Assembly: GCA_013298955.1 (NCBI GenBank)
Contig: JAAFJT010000051.1
Location: 1 to 33,048 of the forward strand
Direction: 5' to 3'
From: Chitinophagales bacterium
GTDB lineage: Bacteria > Bacteroidota > Bacteroidia > Chitinophagales > Saprospiraceae
Length of the DNA: 33,048 bases
In this document: positions 15,596 through 23,410 of the stretch, in pieces
How positions within the stretch are numbered: position 1 is the stretch's first letter
How the letters are laid out: each line of letters opens with the position of its first letter
Position numbers and translations under genes: made by a program
Notes under the pieces: model-generated
Seen by the model: only the letters and a program-made list of their open reading frames with translations
The model's database searches: none
What the model was told of the DNA's origin: nothing

Positions 15596-16699
15596 TCAAA
15601 TCATGCAATGTTCCAATGTTTTCAAATACGCCTCCGATACATCAACCCCAATTCCAATCGCCTCTGACAAAGTGATTTTCCCTCCTTTATCATACACAAT
15701 CCCACCTTGAATCGGGTCTTCCGACAACATTAACGGGCTATCCATGTCAAAATGCACAATATTGCGCCGCGCCATCGCCAAATGCGCTAATGCCGTGATT
15801 GCCAACCGACTTTCCGAAAAACAACCCACTTGTGAAGGAATCCCTGACGCATCTGCAATCGCAATAATGCGTAAAGCATTGAAAATACCACCTGATTTAG
15901 TCAATTTGATATTAAAAAAATCGCACGCGCCCAAATTTGCCAATTGTAATGCATCGATATGGTCAAATAATGATTCATCCGCCATAATCGGAATCGGACT
16001 TTTTTGACGCACATTCACCAATGCTTTTAGATTGCGATGATGCACAGGTTGCTCACAATGTTCTATATCATAATCTTTCATACCTTGTAAGGCGGTAATC
16101 GCTTCCATTTCCGTCCAACCTTGATTGGCATCAATCCGCAAAGGCATGGTTTTACCCACCGCTTTTCGGACCGCTTTCACCCGTTCAATATCCGCTTGTG
16201 CGCCGCGCCCAACCTTCAATTTAATGGCTTCAAAACCATTTTCTTTAAAGCGTAAAGCATTGTCAGCCATTGTTTTAGGGGTTCCAATACTAACCGTCAT
16301 ATCGGTATGTAAGGTTCGATTGTTTTCGCCGCCGAGTAACGCATAGAGGGGCAACTGTGCCACTTTCGCGCTAATATCGTACAATGCCATATCAAAAGCA
16401 CTTTTAATACAACGATTGCCCATTAACACTTTATCCATATCAAAAAGACGGTTTTCAATCGCTAATGGATTCGCGCCTTGTATGGTTTTAGCCAGAAGTT
16501 GAGCGATTTCAAAGGCACTTGCCTGACTTTCGCCCGCAATTGTTTTGTACGGAGAACATTCCCCAAGTCCGTAAATGCCCGTATCCGTCCAGATTTTGAC
16601 AAGGATATTTTCAGCATTTGTAATGGTTTCCAATGAAATGATAAACGGCTCTTTCAATGGAATATTAAGTTTGAATATTTCTATTTGTTTGATTTTCAT
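15596..16699 (-). CDS. Dipeptide epimerase-like enolase-superfamily enzyme
   Basis: Starting at 16699 the protein has 367 residues, normal for the muconate-lactonising subgroup of the enolase superfamily. Catalytic residues are clear: KLK with K160 and K162; metal ligands D190 (RIDANQGW), E216 (EHCEQP) and D241 (MADES); opposite-face base K265 (NIKLTKSGG). DMD at 318-320 (HFDMDSPL) is the DxD element that grips the dipeptide amino group in dipeptide epimerases, so L-Ala-D/L-Glu or a related dipeptide is the likely substrate, in peptidoglycan peptide recycling. A longer frame to 16837 exists, but it runs into the 73-bp tandem repeat and is rejected. Muconate or o-succinylbenzoate activity is less likely given the DxD. 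Confidence 0.9.
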   Translation of the reverse strand: MKIKQIEIFKLNIPLKEPFIISLETITNAENILVKIWTDTGIYGLGECSPYKTIAGESQASAFEIAQLLAKTIQGANPLAIENRLFDMDKVLMGNRCIKSAFDMALYDISAKVAQLPLYALLGGENNRTLHTDMTVSIGTPKTMADNALRFKENGFEAIKLKVGRGAQADIERVKAVRKAVGKTMPLRIDANQGWTEMEAITALQGMKDYDIEHCEQPVHHRNLKALVNVRQKSPIPIMADESLFDHIDALQLANLGACDFFNIKLTKSGGIFNALRIIAIADASGIPSQVGCFSESRLAITALAHLAMARRNIVHFDMDSPLMLSEDPIQGGIVYDKGGKITLSEAIGIGVDVSEAYLKTLEHCMI

Positions 16700-16713
16700 T
16701 ATTTTATTATTTG

Positions 16714-17024
16714 TAACACATAGTTCACATAGGAGGACATAGGACACATAGCATTCTGTACCATAGGCTATGTGTCCGATTTCGGTCATCAGTACCACAA
16801 CGAATGTAAACATAGGACACATAGCATTCTGTACCATAGGCTATGTGTCCGATTTCGGTCATCAGTACCACAACGAATGTAAACATAGGACACATAGCAT
16901 TCTGTACCATAGGCTATGTGTCCGATTTCGGTCATCAGTACCACAACGAATGTAAACATAGGACACATAGCATTCTATACCATGGGCTATGTGTCCTATG
17001 TCCTCCTATGTAAACTATGTGTTA
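16714..17024. repeat. ACACATAGG-type repeat, locus 2: 39-nt inverted repeats around a tandem array
   Basis: The outer arms, 16714-16752 and 16986-17024, are complementary over 39 nt with one mismatch. Between them lies the 73-bp tandem array described separately. The ends (TAACACATAG and CTATGTGTTA) match those of the loci at 2961-3180 and 27031-27245. The right arm overlaps the 3' end of the CPBP protease gene and the left arm begins 15 nt upstream of the epimerase start. No target-site duplication is evident. Confidence 0.9.
16741..16999. repeat. 73-bp tandem repeat, three full copies plus a partial fourth
   Basis: Units start at 16741, 16814, 16887 and 16960. The first three are identical; the fourth stops after about 38 nt and has two substitutions. 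Each unit contains an 11-nt inverted repeat (GGACACATAGC and GCTATGTGTCC, 16742-16752 and 16767-16777 in unit 1) with a 14-nt loop, followed by a 37-nt linker. As 73 is not a multiple of three, the array is not coding. Identical copies point to recent expansion, so copy number may vary between strains. Confidence 0.93.
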
Positions 17025-17925
17025 AATTTTTAATATAATTCCCAATAGCAATACATAATATTAACGAAATCAATGCCATCCACCAACTAATGCCAATATC
17101 TTTATAATTATCCAAATCATCGGGTTTGATTTTCATCGCAAACATGCCAACCACTTGCAACCCATTATTCAAAAAATGAATAATCGCAGGAATCCATAAA
17201 TTATTCGTCCAATAAAACAAGTAGCCCAACAACGCGCCCAATAACATCCGCGCCAAAAAGCCTTCAAATTGAAAATGAATCGCACTAAAAAAAGCGGCTG
17301 ATAACCAAATCGCCACCTGCGGATTTTTAATAAGTCTAACAAATTGTTGTTGCACCGTCCCTCTAAATAGCATTTCTTCCCCAATTCCGGGGATAACAGC
17401 CACCAAAAACACCGTAAAAATCATTTGTAAAGGTGTTTTTGCGTTTAAAACACTTTTCAAAAGGGCATTATTGCTGTCCTCCATCAAGTGCATCCACTCA
17501 GGCAAAGGAATTATCATATTGATTTTATAAACAAATTGTACTAACGGCATACTCACCAATAACCATAAAAAACCCCAACTCACCATTTCCAACATCGGTG
17601 GTCGATTCATTTTCAATAAAACAAATAGTTTGTTTTTTGCAACAAACCATGCCGTCAATAACGTCGGTAGGATGAACACAAACAAATGATTGATTAAAAT
17701 AATGCCTCTTTGAAAATTTGGAGGGGTACCAATCGCGTTATGTGCCAAATGATTTTGAATGGTTTGAAAATCCATTCCAAAAAAACGCCCATAAAGCAAC
17801 ATTGCACCGCCCGCAAGCAATTGGCAAAAGGCAAAAAACATCATAAAGAGCGCGATAACCCGCAAAGGACTTGCCATTTTGGGTTGTGAATCATCTTCTG
17901 TTTGGTTTAAAATAGGCATGGTCAT
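16996..17925 (-). CDS. CPBP-family intramembrane metalloprotease
   Basis: This 309-residue multi-pass membrane protein belongs to the CPBP (Abi, type II CAAX endopeptidase-like) family. The family motifs are GEEMLFRG (E183, E184, R188), FFSAIHFQFEGFLAR (H217) and AIIHFLNN (H250), which form the metal site in the membrane. About eight hydrophobic segments are visible, with the first at about 22-46. The substrate is unknown; in bacteria these proteins have been linked to bacteriocin immunity and protein processing. The start is 15 nt after the dcd stop, so it is probably the last gene of an operon. The final nine residues (LTHSLHRRT) and the stop codon are encoded by the right arm of the neighbouring repeat, so the native C-terminus has probably been replaced. 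Confidence 0.9.
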   Translation of the reverse strand: MTMPILNQTEDDSQPKMASPLRVIALFMMFFAFCQLLAGGAMLLYGRFFGMDFQTIQNHLAHNAIGTPPNFQRGIILINHLFVFILPTLLTAWFVAKNKLFVLLKMNRPPMLEMVSWGFLWLLVSMPLVQFVYKINMIIPLPEWMHLMEDSNNALLKSVLNAKTPLQMIFTVFLVAVIPGIGEEMLFRGTVQQQFVRLIKNPQVAIWLSAAFFSAIHFQFEGFLARMLLGALLGYLFYWTNNLWIPAIIHFLNNGLQVVGMFAMKIKPDDLDNYKDIGISWWMALISLILCIAIGNYIKNLTHSLHRRT

Positions 17926-17940
17926 CCGTCAATTTTAACT

Positions 17941-18477
17941 TTAAAATTTATTTTTCCACATCATACTTTCCACAGGTTTCGAGGAAATTTGATTGTATTT
18001 AGCATTTGTCTTTCTATTATACATTTTTTCAATATGCCCATCTATTTGAAAATAAATGAGTTGTGCAATTGGCATCCCTGCATAAATCCGAACGGGTTGT
18101 ACACAAGAAATTTCCAACGTCCAATGATTGCAAAAACCAACATCGCCTTTTCCAGCCGTCGCGTGAATATCAATGCCCAAACGCCCTGTACTACTTTTGC
18201 CCTCTAAAAACGGAACAGTCGAATGCGTTTCTGTATATTCTTCTGTCACGCCGAGATACAAAGTACCCGGTTGCAGCACAAAACCATCAGCTCCAATTTC
18301 AAATTCTTCAATGGAATTATGTTTTTTTGCATCCAAAACGCGGTCTTTATAGACGGCTAAAAATTTTCCAAGATGCACATCATACGAGTTTGTTCCCAAA
18401 CAGTCGGCGCGAAACGGTTGAATCACAATAGCTCCACTATTAAGATATTCTAATATTTTTTTGTCTGTAAGTATCAT
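17941..18477 (-). CDS. dcd: dCTP deaminase
   Basis: Dcd deaminates dCTP to dUTP, supplying dUMP for thymidylate synthesis. The protein has 178 residues, normal for the family. The substrate-binding signature GKSSTGRLGIDIHATAGKGD (93-112) and VGF after it are typical of dCTP deaminase and dUTPase-fold trimers. E122 in WTLEIS is the expected catalytic glutamate. The N-terminal MILTDKKILEYLNSGAIVIQ is a normal Dcd start. A bifunctional deaminase/dUTPase cannot be excluded from sequence alone. The gene is 16 nt after the secreted protein gene and 15 nt before the CPBP gene. Confidence 0.95.
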   Translation of the reverse strand: MILTDKKILEYLNSGAIVIQPFRADCLGTNSYDVHLGKFLAVYKDRVLDAKKHNSIEEFEIGADGFVLQPGTLYLGVTEEYTETHSTVPFLEGKSSTGRLGIDIHATAGKGDVGFCNHWTLEISCVQPVRIYAGMPIAQLIYFQIDGHIEKMYNRKTNAKYNQISSKPVESMMWKNKF

Positions 18478-18493
18478 AAAATCAATATTTTAA

Positions 18494-19669
18494 TCATTTT
18501 TGAATGCTAATTTTATCTGAAAAATTAAAATCGTCTTCATCTGAATAAATCGTGTAAAAATAAACACCATTTGTTAGAAATAAAGCGTTTGGCAAAATTA
18601 TTTTTCGTTCTTCCAATGCAATAGTTTTCCTAAAAATCGTCTTTCCCGCAGGGTCTGCTACTTGCAATTTAAAATTATTTGTTTTGAAATCATTTGAAAT
18701 TTCAATAATGATAGATGAATCTATTGGATTTGAAGTTGCTTTGATAGCAGCCATTTTAGTTTTAAGAGACGCAGTATCCGACTCTAATTGACACAAATCA
18801 AGGGAAAAAAGTGCAGCAGGATTACTACTTTCGCTTTCGCAACTCATATAAACTTCACAATTATTCACAAAGGTAATCGCTTCTCGTTGCAAAATAGGCA
18901 AAATATTATATTTTTGAACACGCCCTTTCCAAAATTCTTTTCCTGTAAAATCAGAAAATACAAATAATCTTCCGTAAGTTAATAAAACAGCTTTTTTATG
19001 GTCTGGACTGATTGCCGCGCCTGTCACCGCACCGTAAAAATTCCAACCATTATCCGTTGAAAACACATGTATCAATTTTGCGATATGATTGCCCACCTGA
19101 TTCGGAATGGCATAAATACGAGTCGCCCCTGTGTAAGGTTGTGTATTAAAATCTTTGGTAAAAATGTAAATGGAATCACTGTACGCAATCATCGCTTCTG
19201 CATCAAAATATAATTGAGAGGGAGCAGGTGGAAAAGTCATTTGGTCTTCATACCGAAACCCGATTCGAGTAACGATTGCATTACTATCTGAATCTTTGAA
19301 ATTCAATATTTTATAAATAGCTAAATCTTGTCTTGTATAATTATTATTACCAAAATCACCAATATACAAATGTCCTTGTGTATCCAAACAAATCTCCTCC
19401 CAATCAAGGTTTGTTTGATTTTTAATCAACACTTTTTTTAAAATATTACCAATAGTATCCATTTGATAAAGCATTGGCTCATTATCGCCATCATTGTGAG
19501 ACCAAATTAAATGGGGCGGTTGAACGATAAGTCCAGAACTTTCTTTGAGTATCGAAGGTAATTTTTGAACGCGGCGGGGCGTAAGGGTTTGATTTTGAGC
19601 AAACAAAAAGTTGGAATAAAGACATGTGATACACATCCATAAAACGGATTTCATAGTGACGCTTCTCAT
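18494..19669 (-). CDS. T9SS-secreted beta-propeller-like protein
   Basis: Starting at the ATG at 19669 gives 391 residues with a signal peptide (MRSVTMKSVLWMCITCLYSN, then FLFAQ); the ATG at 19654 is an equally good start. The frame is open to 19708 but only with a TTG codon and without a good signal. The central part has repeated motifs such as HLYIGDFGNNN, LYFDAEAMIAYSDSIYIFTK and FYGAVTGAAISPDHKKAVLL, consistent with a beta-propeller. From about residue 315 a T9SS type A sorting domain follows (SNPIDSSIIIEI, LQVADPAGKTIFRKTI, LTNGVYFYTIYS, FSDKISIQK), so the mature protein should be exported to the surface or medium. The function is unknown. It is co-oriented with a WD40 gene upstream and dcd downstream. 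Confidence 0.85.
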   Translation of the reverse strand: MRSVTMKSVLWMCITCLYSNFLFAQNQTLTPRRVQKLPSILKESSGLIVQPPHLIWSHNDGDNEPMLYQMDTIGNILKKVLIKNQTNLDWEEICLDTQGHLYIGDFGNNNYTRQDLAIYKILNFKDSDSNAIVTRIGFRYEDQMTFPPAPSQLYFDAEAMIAYSDSIYIFTKDFNTQPYTGATRIYAIPNQVGNHIAKLIHVFSTDNGWNFYGAVTGAAISPDHKKAVLLTYGRLFVFSDFTGKEFWKGRVQKYNILPILQREAITFVNNCEVYMSCESESSNPAALFSLDLCQLESDTASLKTKMAAIKATSNPIDSSIIIEISNDFKTNNFKLQVADPAGKTIFRKTIALEERKIILPNALFLTNGVYFYTIYSDEDDFNFSDKISIQK

Positions 19670-19704
19670 AACAGCATTGTTTAAAAATGGTGAGATTAAA
19701 AATT

Positions 19705-20616
19705 TCAATCAATTGCCCAAACCATTAAACTACTATCATCGCTTGCAGAAATTAATTGATTATCAAGCCATAATAAGTTATTGATAGAATGAATGTGACA
19801 ACCATGCCGAATCGTATCAATCACTTTTAATAATTTCCAAGACCCCGTTTCCCAAATTTTAATGGTTTTATCTCGACTTGCAGTCGCAAATAAAGGTCTA
19901 TTTGGATGAAAAACAATCTTATTAATCGTAAACCAATGCGCGGGCTGCGACAGAACGACGGAATCATACGGATTCGTATCTCGCACCATCAACATCGCAT
20001 CGCGTCCGCCCGAAAGCAAAAACGCTCCATCAGGCGTATATTGAAGCGTGAAAACCGAAGATTGATGCGCTTTATAAATCGTTTTTTTCAAATTTTTATG
20101 TTCATCCAAGAGGTAAATATTGCCATCACTACTGCCAATTGCCAGTTCTCGGCGCACAGGACAGTATGCCATACAGCGCAAAGCCTGTGTGGAAAGCTGC
20201 ATACTTTCAATACTTTTGGAGTCATCCACAGACCAATATGTTAAAACACCATCACCGCCAATGCTACATAACTCATTGTTAATCAATTGAATATCAAAAA
20301 CACTTTTGGGATGATGCGCAATATCTTTGGTATTTTCGGGATGTTTTAAATCAATAAAATGAACACCGCCATTCATATCGCCCACCACCACCAGTGCCTT
20401 TTCTGTCAAAAAACACATCGAAAACACATGTGTCCGACTGTTTGGAAGGTGCGCATCCACTTTTGCAACCAATTTGCCCAAATCAGGTTGCTGCAAATCC
20501 CACAAAACAACCCATCCATCACTGCCTGCCGAAAAAAAAGTATGCTCCGACGCTTGACTCAATGCGTACACTGCGCCCCGATGTCCAGTAAGGTGAGCAA
20601 TCTTTTTTACATTCAT
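19705..20616 (-). CDS. Seven-bladed WD40-repeat protein, cytoplasmic
   Basis: This 303-residue protein is almost entirely WD40 repeats. Seven blade ends are visible: GSDGWVVLWD, DMNGGVHFID, GGDGVLTYWS, SSDGNIYLLD, GRDAMLMVRD, SRDKTIKIWE and SDDSSLMVWA, the number needed for a closed propeller. There is no signal peptide or membrane segment, so it should be cytoplasmic. Such bacterial WD40 proteins usually act as interaction scaffolds; no enzyme domain is attached. It is the first gene of the run leading to the secreted protein, dcd and CPBP, with 35 nt between its stop and the next start. A large palindrome upstream separates it from metK. Confidence 0.9.
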   Translation of the reverse strand: MNVKKIAHLTGHRGAVYALSQASEHTFFSAGSDGWVVLWDLQQPDLGKLVAKVDAHLPNSRTHVFSMCFLTEKALVVVGDMNGGVHFIDLKHPENTKDIAHHPKSVFDIQLINNELCSIGGDGVLTYWSVDDSKSIESMQLSTQALRCMAYCPVRRELAIGSSDGNIYLLDEHKNLKKTIYKAHQSSVFTLQYTPDGAFLLSGGRDAMLMVRDTNPYDSVVLSQPAHWFTINKIVFHPNRPLFATASRDKTIKIWETGSWKLLKVIDTIRHGCHIHSINNLLWLDNQLISASDDSSLMVWAID

Positions 20617-20650
20617 GCGTAATTCATTGAAAATTAATTAATTATTATAC

Positions 20651-20751
20651 AATTAGAACGTGAATGATACGGATTTTTGCGAATTTACACGGATTTTTTT
20701 TAAAAAAAATCCGTGTAAATTCGCAAAATCCGTATCATCCGCGTTCCAATT
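20651..20751. terminator. About 100-nt palindrome downstream of metK
   Basis: Arms 20651-20701 and 20702-20751 are complementary with three substitutions and one extra T, centred on eight T followed by eight A. Repeated words such as ACGGATTTT and TTTACACGGATT occur in the arms. It lies between the metK stop and the start of the WD40 gene on the same strand, a good place for a metK terminator. Confidence 0.82.
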
Positions 20752-20781
20752 ATACATGGATTAAGCCATTTCTAAGTGATT

Positions 20782-22038
20782 TTACTTCACTTTGAACGCT
20801 TTTTTCACACGGTCAACATAATCTAATTTTTCCCATGTGAATAATTCCACTTGCATCGTTTTCGTTTTGCCATCTGGAGAGCGGAATGTTTTTTCCACGG
20901 TTTCATTTTTACGACCCATGTGACCGTAAGATGCCGTTTCCAAATACATGGGTGTTCTCAATTTGAAGCGTTTTTCGATAGCATATGGACGCATATCAAA
21001 AATTTCCTCTACTTTTTTAGCAATTTCGCCATCAGCCAAGCCCACTTTTGCCGTACCATACGTATTTACATAAATACCCATAGGTTTTGCAACGCCAATC
21101 GCATAAGAAACTTGCACCAAAATTTCATCACAAATACCTGCCGCAACTAAATTTTTTGCAATATGACGTGTTGCATAAGCCGCAGACCTATCCACTTTGG
21201 AAGGGTCTTTACCCGAAAAAGCACCACCACCATGCGCACCTTTGCCGCCATAAGTGTCAACAATGATTTTACGTCCTGTCAAACCCGTATCACCATGTGG
21301 GCCACCAATCACGAATTTACCTGTTGGATTAACAAAATATTTAATATCATCATTAAATAATGCTTGAACTTCTGGTTTTTGCTTTGCTTTGATGCGCGGA
21401 ATCACGATATTGATAACATCGCGTTTGATAGTCGCCAACATGCTTTCATCTTCTGCAAAATCATCATGTTGCGTCGAAACCACAATCGTATCAATCCGAG
21501 ATGGCTTGTTATTATCATCATATTCGACCGTCACTTGAGACTTTGCATCAGGGCGCAAATACAGCATCGTTTCGCCCTTACGCCGAATGTCAGACATCTC
21601 TTTCAAAATATTATGTGCCAAACTTAGGGGTAATGGCATATAATCATCGGTGTCACGGCTTGCATAGCCAAACATCATTCCTTGGTCTCCTGCACCTTGT
21701 TCTTCAGGACTTTTGCGTTCCACGCCTTGATTGATGTCCGCAGATTGCTCATGAATAGCAGATAAAATCCCGCACGAATTTGCTTCAAACATATATTCGG
21801 CTTTTGTATAACCGATTTGGCGAATCACTTCGCGTGCAATGCGTTGAACATCTAAAAATGCTTTGGATTTGACTTCCCCTGCAAGAAAAACTTGACCTGT
21901 TGTCACAAGTGTTTCGCAAGCAACTTTTGAAGTAGGGTCAAACGCCAAAAAGTTGTCGATGAGTGCGTCAGAGATTTGGTCTGCCACTTTATCTGGATGT
22001 CCTTCTGATACGGACTCGGATGTGAATAGATAAGGCAT
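20782..22038 (-). CDS. metK: S-adenosylmethionine synthetase
   Basis: MetK makes S-adenosylmethionine from methionine and ATP, the methyl donor for, among others, the m5C methyltransferase in this window. The 418-residue protein starts with the family signature [20 protein letters not shown]. It has [12 protein letters not shown], the ATP-binding hexapeptide region in [15 protein letters not shown], and the P-loop-like [19 protein letters not shown]. All are intact and the length is normal. The leader of about 60 nt to the next gene is too short for a SAM riboswitch and none was seen. The FAH-family gene lies upstream on the same strand; a large palindrome follows metK. Confidence 0.98.
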   Translation of the reverse strand: MPYLFTSESVSEGHPDKVADQISDALIDNFLAFDPTSKVACETLVTTGQVFLAGEVKSKAFLDVQRIAREVIRQIGYTKAEYMFEANSCGILSAIHEQSADINQGVERKSPEEQGAGDQGMMFGYASRDTDDYMPLPLSLAHNILKEMSDIRRKGETMLYLRPDAKSQVTVEYDDNNKPSRIDTIVVSTQHDDFAEDESMLATIKRDVINIVIPRIKAKQKPEVQALFNDDIKYFVNPTGKFVIGGPHGDTGLTGRKIIVDTYGGKGAHGGGAFSGKDPSKVDRSAAYATRHIAKNLVAAGICDEILVQVSYAIGVAKPMGIYVNTYGTAKVGLADGEIAKKVEEIFDMRPYAIEKRFKLRTPMYLETASYGHMGRKNETVEKTFRSPDGKTKTMQVELFTWEKLDYVDRVKKAFKVK

Positions 22039-22101
22039 TGGAATACAAATATTTATGGGTAAATAAAAAAATAATTTTTAAAAATTGTCAAACGCGATTT
22101 T

Positions 22102-22710
22102 TTATTTAATCGCACATCGAAACGCACTTTGTTCCTCTAAAAAACCCTCTAAAACGTCTCCAATTTGTACAGCACCGACTCCCGCAGGTGTGCCTGTATA
22201 AATCAAATCACCTTGTTGCAAGGTAAAGAATTTAGATATATAACAAATCAACGTATCAAAATTGAAAATCAAATCTTGCGTCGTACCTTTTTGCACCGTT
22301 TGACCATTTTTAGTCAAGTGAAAATGGATATTTGAAATATCAAATTTTGAAATATCAAAAAAATCACTCAACACCGCAGAACTGTCAAAACCTTTTGCAA
22401 TTTCCCAAGGTTGTCCTTTGGATTTCAAGGCATCTTGCAAATCACGGGCGGTGAAATCAATGCCTAATGCAATTTTATCATAATATTTGCTTGCAAAAGC
22501 AGGTTGAATTTGCTTGCCATTTTTACAGACGCGCAAGACCACTTCCACTTCATGATGCAAATTTTTCGTAAAATCGGGATAGTAAAACGGTTTATTATCA
22601 AGCAAAAGTGCCGTCGGTGGTTTCATAAAAATCAACGGCTTGGTCGGAATATCGTTTTTTAACTCCTTCGCATGTTCAGCATAATTCCTGCCGATACAGA
22701 ATATTTTCAT
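22102..22710 (-). CDS. Fumarylacetoacetate hydrolase (FAH) family protein
   Basis: This 202-residue protein matches the short, single-domain FAH family (FAHD1/YcgM type), which hydrolyses acylpyruvates or decarboxylates oxaloacetate. Metal ligands are E54 and E56 in HHEVEVVLRV and D85 in LGIDFTARDLQ. Further signatures are IFCIGRNYAEHAKEL at the N-terminus, KGFDSSAVLSDF, and the TGTPAGVGAVQIGD loop near the C-terminus. No aromatic-degradation genes are nearby, so a housekeeping oxaloacetate or acylpyruvate role is more likely than tyrosine breakdown. It may be co-transcribed with metK, 63 nt downstream. About 100 nt without evident features separate it from the membrane protein gene upstream. 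Confidence 0.92.
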   Translation of the reverse strand: MKIFCIGRNYAEHAKELKNDIPTKPLIFMKPPTALLLDNKPFYYPDFTKNLHHEVEVVLRVCKNGKQIQPAFASKYYDKIALGIDFTARDLQDALKSKGQPWEIAKGFDSSAVLSDFFDISKFDISNIHFHLTKNGQTVQKGTTQDLIFNFDTLICYISKFFTLQQGDLIYTGTPAGVGAVQIGDVLEGFLEEQSAFRCAIK

Positions 22711-22812
22711 AATAATTGGTTTTGAATTTCCTTGAAAATGGATAATACTTGGGCTAAGATTGTGGCATTCAGATTGGACTGATATTCCTTAAATGCTTTT
22801 ACTTCACTCCTA

Positions 22813-23286
22813 TTACGCTTTTTTATAATTATGCCAACGCCATACCGAAATCGCTAACCTACCCGCTAAAACAATCGCAGCAATCACACTGCCAATGCCA
22901 AAAAACAACATTTCGTTTTTAATATACGCCATTAAAGCGTCTCGATTTTCAGAAAGAACCTGCGGCATGATTTTCGCCGCTTCATTCTGATCCACATATT
23001 GTGAAAAATCATTGATGTAATTGACGAAGTACAAAACCGTTAAACCTGTCAATGCCACAAATCCAATTTTAAAACGCTGTTTATCCACCAGAAAAGTGTA
23101 TTTAAATAAAAAAGCGTATCGCGTAAACGTGACAAAAGCAATTATAAACAAAATATTGGTTGTTTGAAACGGAAAATGGGGAAAATCTTTCCAAATTGGA
23201 AACATTACACCCATTACAATCACGCTTGTTGTAACCCACCAGACGATTTCTAAAAGACCTTTTGGCTCTAATTTGGTATTTGTCAT
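22813..23286 (-). CDS. Small membrane protein of unknown function
   Basis: With the start at 23286 the product has 157 residues and about four membrane segments: EIVWWVTTSVIVMGVMFPIW, TNILFIIAFVTFTRYAFLF, KIGFVALTGLTVLYFVNYI and MLFFGIGSVIAAIVLAGRLA. It has a soluble loop at about 92-122 and a basic C-terminus (WRWHNYKKA). The frame is open to 23427, but that part is translated from the palindrome at 23328-23387 and lies upstream of a -7 element, so it is rejected. I do not recognise the family. It is transcribed in the same direction as the WG-repeat gene but is separated from it by a strong hairpin. Confidence 0.75.
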   Translation of the reverse strand: MTNTKLEPKGLLEIVWWVTTSVIVMGVMFPIWKDFPHFPFQTTNILFIIAFVTFTRYAFLFKYTFLVDKQRFKIGFVALTGLTVLYFVNYINDFSQYVDQNEAAKIMPQVLSENRDALMAYIKNEMLFFGIGSVIAAIVLAGRLAISVWRWHNYKKA

Positions 23287-23308
23287 TAATTTTTTGATAA
23301 TTTCGAGG

Positions 23309-23316
23309 CAAAGATA
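23309..23316 (-). promoter_or_regulatory. Putative -7 element TATCTTTG of the small membrane protein gene
   Basis: Read on the minus strand this is TATCTTTG, matching TAnnTTTG, 22 nt before the start at 23286. A -33 TTTG at the usual spacing is not present because the palindrome occupies that position. It supports the shorter start of the gene. Confidence 0.5.
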
Positions 23317-23327
23317 AACTTTTTTGA

Positions 23328-23387
23328 ATTTTAAAAGAAAAAACGATGTAGATTTTAAAAAATCTACATCGTTTTTTCTTTTAAAAT
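23328..23387. terminator. 60-nt perfect palindrome after the WG-repeat gene
   Basis: Two 29-nt arms (23328-23356 and 23359-23387) pair without a mismatch around AA. The stem includes the word CGATGTAGATTTT and A/T runs on both sides, giving a strong hairpin with a U-rich 3' side on either strand. It lies 23 nt after the WG-repeat gene stop and just upstream of the promoter of the next gene. Confidence 0.88.
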
Positions 23388-23410
23388 AATTTCTGATTCC
23401 AATAAGTTCC

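Noticed and set aside
16700-16837. Longer N-terminus of the dipeptide epimerase
   Set aside because: The extension is encoded by repeat sequence, and the protein from 16699 starts exactly like the family (MKIKQIEIFKLNIPL).
16725-16955. Overlapping short reading frames on both strands with repeated MCP.../HIAYGTECYVS-type peptides
   Set aside because: They are translations of the 73-bp tandem repeat. The unit length is not a multiple of three, so the frame changes with every copy and no protein is expected.
16714-17024. CRISPR array
   Set aside because: Units are 73 bp, directly adjoining and fully identical, with no unique spacers and no cas genes nearby.
21364-21734. Open frames antisense to metK
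   Set aside because: They are shadows of a highly conserved gene, have no recognisable domains and no initiation signals. The same applies to other antisense frames over the TonB receptor, WG-repeat and glycosidase-like genes.
22039-22101. SAM riboswitch before metK
   Set aside because: The leader is only about 60 nt, AT-rich, and shows no conserved riboswitch core.
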